Position numbers and translations under genes: made by a program | Shown here: positions 52,817-61,507 of the stretch, one piece after another | Layout: each line of letters begins with the position of its first letter | Numbering within the stretch: the stretch's first letter is position 1 | Assembly (NCBI GenBank): GCA_022448525.1 | Contig: JAKVCX010000007.1 | Coordinates: 75,035 to 139,034 of the forward strand | DNA: 64,000 bases | Origin: Tenacibaculum sp. | GTDB taxonomy: Bacteria > Bacteroidota > Bacteroidia > Flavobacteriales > Flavobacteriaceae | Direction: 5' to 3' | The notes under the pieces: generated by a model | Databases searched by the model: none | The model's input: only the letters and a program-made list of their open reading frames with translations | What the model was told of the DNA's origin: nothing

Positions 52817-54133
52817 ATGATGCAGAAGTTTTTTTTAGTTGCTTTATTTTTTTTCAGTTTTAGTTTAGTTGCACAAGTTCAGAATGACTCTCTGGTAAAG
52901 CTAGAAGCTATTCCAAAAATTGGTGTAAAATCAACTCCAGTTGCTAAGTTAAAAGCTGTAAAATATTCAGATGATGATTTAAAAAGAATTGATAGTTTAT
53001 TAGTTGATGCAAAGTTTAATTCTCCTTTATTTGATAAGTTTGAATATGTGTTAAATGATAAGGATATTACTGGAACGAAAACACATGTTATCACACCAGA
53101 ATTATTAAAGCTTCGTTTAGCAGAAATTAATTCGAGCACTCCATTCAACTTAGCTTTTAATCCAGCCTTAGAAAGAGTTATAAATAGTTACTTAAAGCAT
53201 CGTAAAAAGTATTATCCTGCTTTGATGGCAAGAGCGAAGTATTATTTTCCAATGTTTGAGCAGTATTTAGATCAATATGATATTCCATTGGAAATGAAAT
53301 ATCTGGCGATTGTTGAATCTGCTTTGCATCCTAAAGCAAAATCAAGAGTCGGAGCTACTGGATTATGGCAGTTTATGTATGGAACAGGAAAACAATACAA
53401 ACTTGCTGTAAATTCTTATGTAGATGAAAGACAAGATCCGGTTAAATCTACAATTGCTGCGTGTAAATATCTTAGTCATTTAAACAATATTTTTAATGAT
53501 TGGGATTTAGCTTTAGCAGCTTATAATTCTGGTCCAGGAAACGTGTTAAAAGCAATTAAGCGATCTGGAGGTTATCGTAATTACTGGAATATTCGCCCAT
53601 TTTTACCGATGGAAACAGCTGGTTATGTTCCTGCTTTTTATGCAACAATGTATATTTTTAAATATAATGAAGAGTTGGGTATATATCCGGAAGCTCCGAA
53701 TTTATATCACTTTGAAACGGACACAATTCAAATTAAAAGAACGGTTACTTTTGATCAAATAGCAGAAAAAACTGGAATTGATGAAGAAACCATTGCTTTT
53801 CTTAATCCTAAGTATAAAATTGACGTGATTCCGTATGTTAAAAAGAAAAGCTTCAGTGTTAGATTACCTAGAAATAAAGTAATTGATTTTTTAGATAAAG
53901 AGCGCGAAATTTATGCTTTAGCAGCTGCGGAGGACTCTTTGAGAGAAAAGCCTTTACCGAAGTATTTTGAAATGGATAAAAGAATCCGTTATAAGGTAAG
54001 ATCGGGTGATTATTTAGGGAAAATAGCAAGAAGGTTTGGAGTAAAAGTTAAAGATATAAAACGATGGAATAATATGCGTGGAACAAACCTAAGAGTTGGT
54101 CAACGATTATTTATTTATCCTCGAAGAATGTAA
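52817..54133 (+). CDS. Lytic transglycosylase with LysM domain (MltD-like)
   Basis: A 438-residue exported protein; the ATG at 52817 begins MMQKFFLVALFF, a signal peptide ending LVAQ. A frame extension to TTG 52811 is less likely. The SLT domain has catalytic Glu167 in LAIVESALHP, followed by SRVGATGLWQFM and LALAAYNSGPGNV. A LysM peptidoglycan-binding repeat (RYKVRSGDYLGKIARRFGVKVKDI) ends the protein. It cuts peptidoglycan glycan strands in the periplasm, complementing PBP1A. Confidence 0.93.
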   Translation: MMQKFFLVALFFFSFSLVAQVQNDSLVKLEAIPKIGVKSTPVAKLKAVKYSDDDLKRIDSLLVDAKFNSPLFDKFEYVLNDKDITGTKTHVITPELLKLRLAEINSSTPFNLAFNPALERVINSYLKHRKKYYPALMARAKYYFPMFEQYLDQYDIPLEMKYLAIVESALHPKAKSRVGATGLWQFMYGTGKQYKLAVNSYVDERQDPVKSTIAACKYLSHLNNIFNDWDLALAAYNSGPGNVLKAIKRSGGYRNYWNIRPFLPMETAGYVPAFYATMYIFKYNEELGIYPEAPNLYHFETDTIQIKRTVTFDQIAEKTGIDEETIAFLNPKYKIDVIPYVKKKSFSVRLPRNKVIDFLDKEREIYALAAAEDSLREKPLPKYFEMDKRIRYKVRSGDYLGKIARRFGVKVKDIKRWNNMRGTNLRVGQRLFIYPRRM

Positions 54134-54182
54134 TTGGAATAATTTTTGTCAACTATAATTTGATCAAACAAAATATACTACC

Positions 54183-55187
54183 ATGAAAAAAATTTTAGCA
54201 TTAATTGCTGTAACACTAATTGTAGTTGGATGCAAGCAAGGTAAAAATGAAGTTATTTTACCATCTGCTACAGGGAATATTAATAGAATTCTTGTAGTAA
54301 TGAAAGGTGTTGATTGGATAGGGAAACCAGGTGATGAAATCCGTAAAGTTTTCGGTGAACACCAAGTTGGGTTACCACAACCAGAAACATTAATTTCAGT
54401 ATCACAAATTGATCCTTCAGGGTTTAGTTCTTTTATTAGACATAATAAGGCGATATTACTATTTCAAAAGTCAGATACTAACAAAGTTTCTGTAATTAAA
54501 AATAAATATGCTGCTCCGCAAGTGATAATCATAGCTTCTTATAAAACGAAGGAGGATATGATTAACATGACACGTGAAAGAGGAAAGGAATTCATGCAAA
54601 TATTTAAAGATGAAGATGTGAAATTTGTTCAGGATATATTCCATAAAGAGAGAATTGATCATACGCAATTATCTACAGTAAAAGAGTTAGGTTTAGATAT
54701 TACAATTCCAAGTAGATATCGTTTAGTGCAAGATACATTGAACAACTTTTTATGGATGCGCCATCATTTGCAAAATGGAATTGCCAGAGGAGACGGGTCG
54801 AATAATATTCTAATTTATAGTTTGCCTTTAACTAATGAAGATTCGATTGCTGATAACATTACCAAAGTAAGAGATAGTATAGGAGAAAAATTTATTCCTG
54901 GTAGTAGAGAGGGAATGTATATGATAACTGAAAAAGCCTATGCTCCGTTTACATACGAGACTCAAATCGACAATAAAAAAGCTTTTGAAACTAGAGGAAA
55001 ATGGGAAGTGAAAAATGATTTTATGGCTGGTCCTTTTTTGAATTACACAGTAGTTGATAAAAAGAATAACAGACTAATAGTTTTTGAAGGCTTTACTTAT
55101 GCACCAGCGGTGAATAAAAGGGATTTTGTTTTTGAGCTGGAAGCCATTGGGAAATCTTTGAAAATAAAGGAAAACTCTGAAGAGTAA
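54183..55187 (+). CDS. DUF4837 family lipoprotein
   Basis: A 334-residue lipoprotein (VVG-Cys17-KQGKN). Sequence blocks SATGNINRILVVMKGVDWIGKPGDEIR, PQPETLISVSQIDPSGFSSFIRHNKAIL and FLWMRHHLQNGIARGDGSNNILIYSLPL fit DUF4837, a Bacteroidota family of unknown function usually found near peptidoglycan genes as here. A terminator follows. Confidence 0.85.
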   Translation: MKKILALIAVTLIVVGCKQGKNEVILPSATGNINRILVVMKGVDWIGKPGDEIRKVFGEHQVGLPQPETLISVSQIDPSGFSSFIRHNKAILLFQKSDTNKVSVIKNKYAAPQVIIIASYKTKEDMINMTRERGKEFMQIFKDEDVKFVQDIFHKERIDHTQLSTVKELGLDITIPSRYRLVQDTLNNFLWMRHHLQNGIARGDGSNNILIYSLPLTNEDSIADNITKVRDSIGEKFIPGSREGMYMITEKAYAPFTYETQIDNKKAFETRGKWEVKNDFMAGPFLNYTVVDKKNNRLIVFEGFTYAPAVNKRDFVFELEAIGKSLKIKENSEE

Positions 55188-55208
55188 ACCTCATAAAGTA
55201 TTGAAATC

Positions 55209-55238
55209 AAAAGCAGCAAGATAATTGCTGCTTTTTTT
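55209..55238 (+). terminator. Intrinsic terminator after DUF4837 gene
   Basis: Stem AAAAGCAGCAA/TTGCTGCTTTT and eight T. The last T is also the first base of the next promoter box. Confidence 0.92.
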
Positions 55239-55246
55239 TATATTTG
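55239..55246 (+). promoter_or_regulatory. Promoter -7 box (TATATTTG) for DUF1761 gene, abutting the terminator
   Basis: Exact TAnnTTTG match starting at the end of the terminator's T-run, 31 bases before the ATG at 55278. Confidence 0.62.
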
Positions 55247-55277
55247 ATAATAAACAACATTCAAAACCTTTACAACA

Positions 55278-55775
55278 ATGAAAATCAACTTTTTAATTTG
55301 CGCGATTGCAGCTCTAGTACCGTTAATAACTGGTTTTATTTGGTATGGACCTTTATTCAAAAATGCCTGGATGAAGGAAATGAATTTTACAGAAGAAAGT
55401 TTAAAAGGAGCAAACATGCCAGTCATTTTTTTAGTGAGTTATGTATTAGGATTTATGATTGCACTTGGCTTATTACCGGCAGTTGTCCATCAAATGGGAA
55501 TTTTCTCAACTTTAGCAGGAGAACCTGGTTTTAGCGATCAAACAGGAGAAGCCTTTACTACATTTTCTTCATTAATGGAAACGTATGGAGATAGATTTCG
55601 AACTTTTAAACATGGTGTACTTCATGGAGGATTAACGGGCTTTTTTATTGCAACACCAATTTTGGCGATTCAGGCAATGTTTGAAAGAAAATCTTTTAAA
55701 TATATTGCGATAAATGCAGGGTACTGGATAATTACACTAGCGATTATGGGAGGTATCGTATGTCAGTGGATTTAA
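55278..55775 (+). CDS. DUF1761 family membrane protein
   Basis: A 165-residue membrane protein with four hydrophobic segments; MKINFLICAIAALVPLITGFIWYGPLFKNAWMKEMNFTEES and IFLVSYVLGFMIALGLLPAVV are DUF1761. Function unknown. A longer overlapping frame (55244-55534) in another phase is a shadow. Single gene between terminators. Confidence 0.85.
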   Translation: MKINFLICAIAALVPLITGFIWYGPLFKNAWMKEMNFTEESLKGANMPVIFLVSYVLGFMIALGLLPAVVHQMGIFSTLAGEPGFSDQTGEAFTTFSSLMETYGDRFRTFKHGVLHGGLTGFFIATPILAIQAMFERKSFKYIAINAGYWIITLAIMGGIVCQWI

Positions 55776-55794
55776 TTAAAAAATTACAATTTAA

Positions 55795-55828
55795 AAAAGC
55801 ACCAAAAAAAATTTGGTGCTTTTTTTAT
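55795..55828 (+). terminator. Intrinsic terminator after DUF1761 gene
   Basis: Stem AAAAAGCACCAAA/TTTGGTGCTTTTT with a 5-base A loop, and T-run. Confidence 0.9.
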
Positions 55829-55881
55829 GTAACATTTTTGAATTTTCATTTACTAATTATTCAACTATTAATTCAAACTTT

Positions 55882-57351
55882 ATGATATCACGCTTTTTAA
55901 GTTTTGAAAGAAAACAATTCTTTCGTTCGATGTTTTGGCAAAAAAGTATCGCTATAAATATTCTTATGGGAATATTTGCTTTGTACTTTGTGTTAATATT
56001 TCTTGGAATTGGATTTTATGGTTTTGATGTGTTGAAAAAAGAATTTCCGAATCAGGATCCTTTAAATATTGTTAATGGAATTATGTTGTTTTATGTAATC
56101 GGAGATTTAATATTTCGCTACTTAATGCAAAAATTACCAGTAATGAATGTAAAGCCATTACTAATTCTAAACATTAGAAAAAGTACTTTGGTAAATTATA
56201 TTTTAACTAAGTCAATCGTTTCATTTTTCAATGTGATTGGTTTGTTTTTCTACATTCCATTTTCGATAACATTAATGAAAGAAGGCTATCCGGTATCAAA
56301 TGTGTTGAGTTGGTTAACTGCCTTGTTGTTAGTAGTTGTGTCTTCTAACTTTTTAAATTTCTTGACAAATAAAAGCAATGTGGCTTTTGGAGTTTTAGTA
56401 GTTGTTTTAGGAAGTATTATTGCATTACAACAATTCGGTATCTATAATTTCACTAAAGATAGTGTCATGATTTTTAGTAGCTTTTATAATAATTGGATGT
56501 ATGTTTTAATCCCAGGATTATTAGTTGTAATAACGTATTTCTTAAATTTTAAAAATTTAAAAACTCAACTATTCTTAGATGACGCTGTTCAAGTAAAAAC
56601 GAAAGAAGCAGCTACTGCAGATTTATCTTTTGTAGATAGACTTGGAGATTTAGCTCCATTTATCAAAAATGATATGAGATTAATATGGAGGAATAAGAGG
56701 ACTAAAATGGTTTTCCTAATGTCTTTTCTGTTTTTATTCTATGCAGTAATATTTTTCAGTAATAAGACTTATGAAGAAAAAATGCCTGCATTTTTAATCT
56801 TTGCATCATTGTTTGTAACAGGTGGTTTCGCTATAAATTTCGGTCAATTTATCCCAGCGTGGGATAGCGAATATTACAAGATGATCATGAGTCAGAATAT
56901 TCGTTATAGAAAGTTTTTAGAAAGTAAATGGTTGTTAATGTGTGTAGTTACTTTTGTGTTATACATTTTAAGTATTCCATATATCTACTACGGAATAGAT
57001 AAATTTCTTATGATTACGGCAGGAGCCATATTTAACATCGGATTTAACACATTGTTTTTATTGTTTGCTGGTTCGTTTAATAGAAAAAGAATCGATTTAC
57101 AAGCTAGTGGATTTGGAAATACACAAGGAACAAGTGCGACTCAGTTTTTAATTATTTTACCATTAATGGGACTACCAATGTTGTTGTTCTGGGTGTTCAA
57201 CAAATTCGTTGGATTTAATGCTGGTATTATCGCTATTGCTACTGTCGGTGTTTTGGGGTTAATCTTGAAAAATTACTTAATGGATTTGATAGAAAAAAAG
57301 TACATCAGAGACAAGTACGCAACTATTCACGCTTTCAATCAGAAAAAATAA
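55882..57351 (+). CDS. DUF5687 family ABC-exporter membrane subunit
   Basis: A 489-residue protein with about ten membrane segments, chosen to start at the ATG at 55882 (MISRFLSFERKQFFRSMFWQK). An upstream extension to 55813 reaches into the terminator. DUF5687 proteins are the permease partners of a nearby ATPase, here 20 bases downstream. Substrate unknown; possibly an ABC-2-like exporter. Confidence 0.82.
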   Translation: MISRFLSFERKQFFRSMFWQKSIAINILMGIFALYFVLIFLGIGFYGFDVLKKEFPNQDPLNIVNGIMLFYVIGDLIFRYLMQKLPVMNVKPLLILNIRKSTLVNYILTKSIVSFFNVIGLFFYIPFSITLMKEGYPVSNVLSWLTALLLVVVSSNFLNFLTNKSNVAFGVLVVVLGSIIALQQFGIYNFTKDSVMIFSSFYNNWMYVLIPGLLVVITYFLNFKNLKTQLFLDDAVQVKTKEAATADLSFVDRLGDLAPFIKNDMRLIWRNKRTKMVFLMSFLFLFYAVIFFSNKTYEEKMPAFLIFASLFVTGGFAINFGQFIPAWDSEYYKMIMSQNIRYRKFLESKWLLMCVVTFVLYILSIPYIYYGIDKFLMITAGAIFNIGFNTLFLLFAGSFNRKRIDLQASGFGNTQGTSATQFLIILPLMGLPMLLFWVFNKFVGFNAGIIAIATVGVLGLILKNYLMDLIEKKYIRDKYATIHAFNQKK

Positions 57352-57371
57352 TTACATAAAAAAAGAAGAAA

Positions 57372-58067
57372 ATGATACAGGTAAAAAATATTTCAAAAAA
57401 ATACGGATCAACAGAAGTTTTAAATATTCCAACATTAGATATTGCTAAAGGAGAATCTTTCGGTTTAGTAGGGAACAATGGGGCTGGAAAAACAACTTTA
57501 TTCAATATTTTACTAGATTTAATTAGGCCAACAACAGGACATATAGATAATCATAACATTACTGTGAACAAGAGTGAAGAATGGAAAACGTTTACAGGGT
57601 CTTTTATCGATGAAAGTTTCTTAATTGGTTATTTAACTCCTGATGAGTATTTTGATTTTATAGGTGAATTAAGAGGAATGAATTCCGCTGATATTAAGTC
57701 TTTTTTAAGTCAGTTTGAAGAGTTTTTCAATGGTGAAATATTAGGAAAGAAAAAGTTCTTGAGAGATTTAAGTAAGGGTAACCAGAAGAAAGCTGGAATT
57801 ATTGCAGCACTTATGGGTAATCCAAAGGTTGTGATATTAGACGAGCCTTTCGCGAATTTAGATCCAACAACGCAAATTCGATTAAAGAATATCATTAAGA
57901 AATTAACTGAAGAAAAGGAAACTACGGTTTTAGTTTCTAGTCACGATTTAAGTCACGTTACAGAAGTTTGTGAACGAATCGTTGTTTTAGAAAAAGGGAA
58001 CGTAGTAAAAGATATACAAACAGCTCCAGTAACTTTACAAGAATTAGAAAGCTATTTTGCTTCGTAA
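57372..58067 (+). CDS. ABC transporter ATP-binding protein
   Basis: A 231-residue ATPase: Walker A GNNGAGKTT (34-42), signature LSKGNQKKAG, Walker B VVILDEPFANLDP and the H-loop SSHDLSHVTEVCERI. It pairs with the DUF5687 permease gene just upstream to form an exporter; substrate not known. The sprE gene follows after a hairpin terminator. Confidence 0.93.
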   Translation: MIQVKNISKKYGSTEVLNIPTLDIAKGESFGLVGNNGAGKTTLFNILLDLIRPTTGHIDNHNITVNKSEEWKTFTGSFIDESFLIGYLTPDEYFDFIGELRGMNSADIKSFLSQFEEFFNGEILGKKKFLRDLSKGNQKKAGIIAALMGNPKVVILDEPFANLDPTTQIRLKNIIKKLTEEKETTVLVSSHDLSHVTEVCERIVVLEKGNVVKDIQTAPVTLQELESYFAS

Positions 58068-58090
58068 TTAGAATATTAGCTTTTTATTTC

Positions 58091-58098
58091 TATTTTTA
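58091..58098 (+). promoter_or_regulatory. Possible promoter box (TATTTTTA) for sprE within the terminator arm
   Basis: One base off TAnnTTTG. Its last base is the first of the 58098 hairpin. A transcript starting near 58104 would skip the hairpin's outer 5' arm. Confidence 0.4.
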
Positions 58099-58154
58099 CG
58101 CTCACTAGTACAATAGAAGGTATTTTTATCTGTTGTACTTGTAGAGCGTTTTTT
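58098..58154 (+). terminator. Hairpin terminator directly before sprE
   Basis: Nested arms ACGCTC/GAGCGT and GTACAA/TTGTAC, then TTTTTT ending one base before the sprE ATG. Ends the ABC-transporter unit unless read through. Confidence 0.75.
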
Positions 58155-58155
58155 C

Positions 58156-60390
58156 ATGAAAAAATCATATAACCTTTTCGTATTCATTATTGTAGTGAGT
58201 TCGGTGCTGTCTTGTAGTACCAAAAAAGATTCTGTTATTAACAGAAACTTTCATGCATTAACTACAAAGTATAATGTCCTATTTAATGGTCAACAAGCTT
58301 TTGAAAAAGGCTTGAAAGGCATTGAAAACAATTATGCAGATAACTTTTGGAAACGATTACCAATTGAGCCCATAAAGTTTGACGAGAAAAATGCAGTTGT
58401 AATTAAATTTAGTTCTCCTGGTGCTGGTTTTGGTGATGATAAATCTACTGAGAGTTCCGCTCCAGCAACTCCTTTTGATCGAGCTGAGGAAAAAGCGGTA
58501 AAAGCTATTCAAAAACACTCAATGAATATTAGAGGTTTTGAAAAAAACCGCCAAATTGATGATGCATATTTGTTACTAGGAAAAGCACGTTACTATACGC
58601 AGCGTTTTATTCCTGCCATTGAATCATTCAACTATATTATTGCTAATTATCCAAAAGCGAGTCTAATTTATGACACCAAAGTTTGGAGAGCCAAAGCAAA
58701 TATTCGATTAGAAAACGAAAAGTTAGCCATTGAATCGTTAAAGTTGTTGATTGAGTTAGATAAGAATGAAAAAAATCTTACTCCAGTTCAAAGACAACAG
58801 GCTTACACTGCTATGGCGATGGCTTACGAAAAAACGGATACAATTCAAAAGGTTATCGATCATCTTGCAATATCTACATCATTTGTTAAGAATCATCAAT
58901 CAGCAAGAAACGCATTCGTTTTAGGACAAATTTATAGTGAATTGAATTATAAAGATTCTGCTAGAATGGTTTTCAGAAAATTAGCAGATGAAAGATGGGT
59001 TCCTGAGAAATATAGAGTTCATGCAGCCATAGAAATGGTGAAGAATATTGAAGTAAAAGATTCTTCAAATGTACTTCTAGTCGATCGTATGAGAAAGCTG
59101 ATTCGTAATTCAGATAATAGAAAATACTTAAATGAATTATATTATCAAGCTGGAGTTCTTCAAGAAGATAGAGGTAATACGGAAAAAGCAATAGAATATT
59201 ACTTAAAGTCTTTAGAAGTTCCAAGTAGAGATGTATATCAAAAAACCTACACGTACGAGAAATTAGGAAATATTTATTTCGATAAGCAAGAATATTTATT
59301 GGCTGGATCTTTTTACGATAGCGTTTTAAAAGCAACTACAGAAGAGTTTGAAACTGAGAAAAGAATCCGACGAATTAAACGAAAGAACAAGGGACTTACC
59401 AAATTACGTTCTTATGAAGAAACGGTTACAAATAATGATAGTATTCTGAAATTAGTAGCCATGACAGATGTTGAACGTACAGCTTATTTTGAGGCATATA
59501 TTGAAAAAATCAAAGAGAACGATGAGAAAAATCGTCAACGATTATTAAATGCTCAAGATTTTGGTAGTCAGTTTGGTGGTGGTTCATCTTTCGGTGGTTC
59601 AAATAACCAAGGAAAGTGGTATTTCTATAATACACAGTCTGTTGGTTTTGGGAAAGTTGCATTCCAAAAAACCTGGGGTACAAGAAAATTAGAGGATAAT
59701 TGGAGATGGTCCGATAAAAATGAGGTATCGCAATCTTCGGAAACTGAAGAACCTGTAAAAACAGAGAAAACCGATAGTAGGTATGTAGTTGAGACCTATT
59801 TAAAAGTTATTCCTTCTGACCCGGTTGTGATAGAAAATCTTAGGAAAGAAAGAAATGAAGCTCTGTACCAATTAGGACTTATTTATAAAGAACAGTTTAA
59901 GAATTCAACTTTAGCCATTAGTAATTTTGAAACACTTTTAGATATAAACAAAAAGCCAGAATTAGTCTTGCCAATTAGTTATCATTTGTATCAATTATAT
60001 GATGAAGTAGGTGAAACTGAAAAAGCAAATGAAAAGAAAGATATCATCTTAACTAAGTATGCAGATTCAAAATTTGCGGAGATAATTCGAAAGCCAAATA
60101 GCAAGATTACGGAGACTAAAAAAGTTGATGAAATCGATAAAAAATATCGATTAGTTTATAGTTTATACAAGTTTAATCAGTTTGAGGATGTAGTTGACCA
60201 AGTTGATAAATTAAGTGATGCAGAAAGAAATTCAGAATTAATTGCTAAATTTGTGTTACTTCGAGCCTTAGCGATAGGAAAGTACAAGAGTAAAGAAGAG
60301 TACAAAAAAGAACTTCAATTCGTGGCGCTTAACTACGCAAATAGAATCGAAGGAAAAAAAGCAGCCGAAATAATTAAACTTTTAAAATAA
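58156..60390 (+). CDS. sprE: Type IX secretion/gliding TPR lipoprotein SprE (PorW)
   Basis: A 744-residue lipoprotein (VLS-Cys20-STKKDS) with tetratricopeptide repeats. The N-terminal block NFHALTTKYNVLFNGQQAFEKG is characteristic of SprE/PorW, an envelope-anchored part of the type IX secretion system required for gliding and secretion in Flavobacteriia. TPR-like stretches are at about 135-300 (DDAYLLLGKARYY, IPAIESFNYIIANYP) and 320-400, with more near the C-terminus. It is 5 bases upstream of the bactofilin gene. Confidence 0.88.
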   Translation: MKKSYNLFVFIIVVSSVLSCSTKKDSVINRNFHALTTKYNVLFNGQQAFEKGLKGIENNYADNFWKRLPIEPIKFDEKNAVVIKFSSPGAGFGDDKSTESSAPATPFDRAEEKAVKAIQKHSMNIRGFEKNRQIDDAYLLLGKARYYTQRFIPAIESFNYIIANYPKASLIYDTKVWRAKANIRLENEKLAIESLKLLIELDKNEKNLTPVQRQQAYTAMAMAYEKTDTIQKVIDHLAISTSFVKNHQSARNAFVLGQIYSELNYKDSARMVFRKLADERWVPEKYRVHAAIEMVKNIEVKDSSNVLLVDRMRKLIRNSDNRKYLNELYYQAGVLQEDRGNTEKAIEYYLKSLEVPSRDVYQKTYTYEKLGNIYFDKQEYLLAGSFYDSVLKATTEEFETEKRIRRIKRKNKGLTKLRSYEETVTNNDSILKLVAMTDVERTAYFEAYIEKIKENDEKNRQRLLNAQDFGSQFGGGSSFGGSNNQGKWYFYNTQSVGFGKVAFQKTWGTRKLEDNWRWSDKNEVSQSSETEEPVKTEKTDSRYVVETYLKVIPSDPVVIENLRKERNEALYQLGLIYKEQFKNSTLAISNFETLLDINKKPELVLPISYHLYQLYDEVGETEKANEKKDIILTKYADSKFAEIIRKPNSKITETKKVDEIDKKYRLVYSLYKFNQFEDVVDQVDKLSDAERNSELIAKFVLLRALAIGKYKSKEEYKKELQFVALNYANRIEGKKAAEIIKLLK

Positions 60391-60395
60391 TCCTC

Positions 60396-60818
60396 ATGTT
60401 AAGTAAAAAAAATAAGAAAGATTCTATTGTAGAGAGAAGTTCTAGTAATAGAAACGTAATTGGTAAAGGAACTAAAATTACAGGTGAATTAATTTCAGAA
60501 GGTGATTTTAGAATTGATGGCGAATTCGAAGGTACTTTAAATACAAAAGGAAGAGTAATTATCGGAAAAGAAGGATTCATCAACGGAACTGTAGAGTGTA
60601 CAAACGCGGATGTAGAAGGAAAGTTTGCCGGAGAGTTTAACGTTGCTGATACACTTACAGCAAAGTCTTCAAGTTATATCACAGGAAATATTATTGTTGG
60701 ACAATTGGCTACTGAGCCAGGAGCATCATTAAATGCAACTTGTAATATGAAAGGTGCAGTTAAAGAATTAGGAAAAGGTAGTTCAGATGCCCAAAAAGGA
60801 AAACAAAAGTCAGCTTAA
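60396..60818 (+). CDS. Bactofilin (polymer-forming cytoskeletal protein)
   Basis: A 140-residue bactofilin: a short disordered N-terminus, a right-handed beta-helix core (about 20-120) with hydrophobic repeats such as GTKITGELISEGDFRIDGEFEG, VIIGKEGFINGTVECTNADVEG, and a Lys/Ser tail. It polymerises without nucleotide at the membrane. It overlaps the AtpZ-like gene by 32 bases and follows sprE by 5, linking secretion and ATP-synthase genes. Confidence 0.92.
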   Translation: MLSKKNKKDSIVERSSSNRNVIGKGTKITGELISEGDFRIDGEFEGTLNTKGRVIIGKEGFINGTVECTNADVEGKFAGEFNVADTLTAKSSSYITGNIIVGQLATEPGASLNATCNMKGAVKELGKGSSDAQKGKQKSA

Positions 60819-61014
60819 TAAGTACGTTAGGTTTAGTGGTATAGCCATTCAAATGGGAGGAACTATTTATTTGGGTAGTTTACTAGGAGAGTGGCTAGAT
60901 GGTAAATATCCTAATCCAAATCAAATGTATGTCAAAATTTGTACTTTAGTCGCAGTATTTTTGGCAATGTATTCTGTCATTAGACAGGTATCTAATCTTT
61001 CAAATAATGATTAA
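60787..61014 (+). CDS. AtpZ/AtpI-like F0F1 accessory membrane protein
   Basis: A 75-residue protein with two membrane segments (about 15-34 and 47-65): NKYVRFSGIAIQMGGTIYLGSLLGEWLDGKYPN fits AtpZ/AtpI, which helps assembly or ion (magnesium) handling of ATP synthase. It overlaps bactofilin by 32 bases and the next gene by 8, indicating translational coupling. Confidence 0.85.
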   Translation: MPKKENKSQLNKYVRFSGIAIQMGGTIYLGSLLGEWLDGKYPNPNQMYVKICTLVAVFLAMYSVIRQVSNLSNND

Positions 61015-61381
61015 ACGTATTTTACTTTTTTTATCTGCTTTAGTTCTTGTATTTATCGTTAGCTATTTTTTAAATAGTTATTTAGTGGTAGAAGAGAAGT
61101 TTGCGTTTTCTTTATTAAGTGTGTATTTATTCCATACAATTGCTGCTTTTATAGTTTATTCTGTTGTTGAGTTTATTGCAGATTACATGCCAAATCAAGC
61201 AGGTTATACTTACCTAGCTTCCATATTTCTTAAAATAGGATTTTTTGTACTGATTTTTAATTCTTCAGTTTTCGCAAATGGGAACTTATCTAAGCCAGAG
61301 AGATTTTCATTAGTAGCACCATTATTTCTGTTTTTAATCACAGAAGCTGTAGCCGTTTCTAAACTCCTAAATAGTAAGTAG
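61007..61381 (+). CDS. DUF6168 family membrane protein
   Basis: A 124-residue protein with four hydrophobic segments (about 4-24, 35-58, 68-87, 98-118), placed between the AtpZ-like and atpB genes; this is the usual position of DUF6168. No function is established; an accessory role for ATP synthase is inferred from position. It overlaps the AtpZ-like gene by 8 bases. Confidence 0.78.
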   Translation: MIKRILLFLSALVLVFIVSYFLNSYLVVEEKFAFSLLSVYLFHTIAAFIVYSVVEFIADYMPNQAGYTYLASIFLKIGFFVLIFNSSVFANGNLSKPERFSLVAPLFLFLITEAVAVSKLLNSK

Positions 61382-61458
61382 TTTACTTCATTTTCGTTTT
61401 AATTTCAATACGCTTCAAACTATATCTAAAAAAGAGTTTGTAGTTTTAATTAAATGTG

Positions 61459-61466
61459 TACCTTTG
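61459..61466 (+). promoter_or_regulatory. Full promoter (TTG-N18-TACCTTTG) for atpB operon
   Basis: TTG at 61438-61440 and exact -7 box, 18 bases apart. It gives the main atp operon its own start, about 36-42 bases before the atpB ATG. Confidence 0.8.
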
Positions 61467-61507
61467 CACGGAAATTTAGAGACCATAATTCTATATTTAG
61501 TAAAGGT

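Noticed and set aside
55244..55534. 96-residue plus-strand frame overlapping the DUF1761 gene
   Set aside because: Low-complexity composition in another phase of a recognised family gene; shadow frame.
55813..55881. Upstream extension of the DUF5687 protein
   Set aside because: Starts inside the preceding terminator; the family N-terminus begins at 55882.
61454..61507. Upstream extension of atpB to 61454
   Set aside because: It would translate the TTG-N18-TACCTTTG promoter itself; the signal-peptide-like N-terminus begins at 61508.
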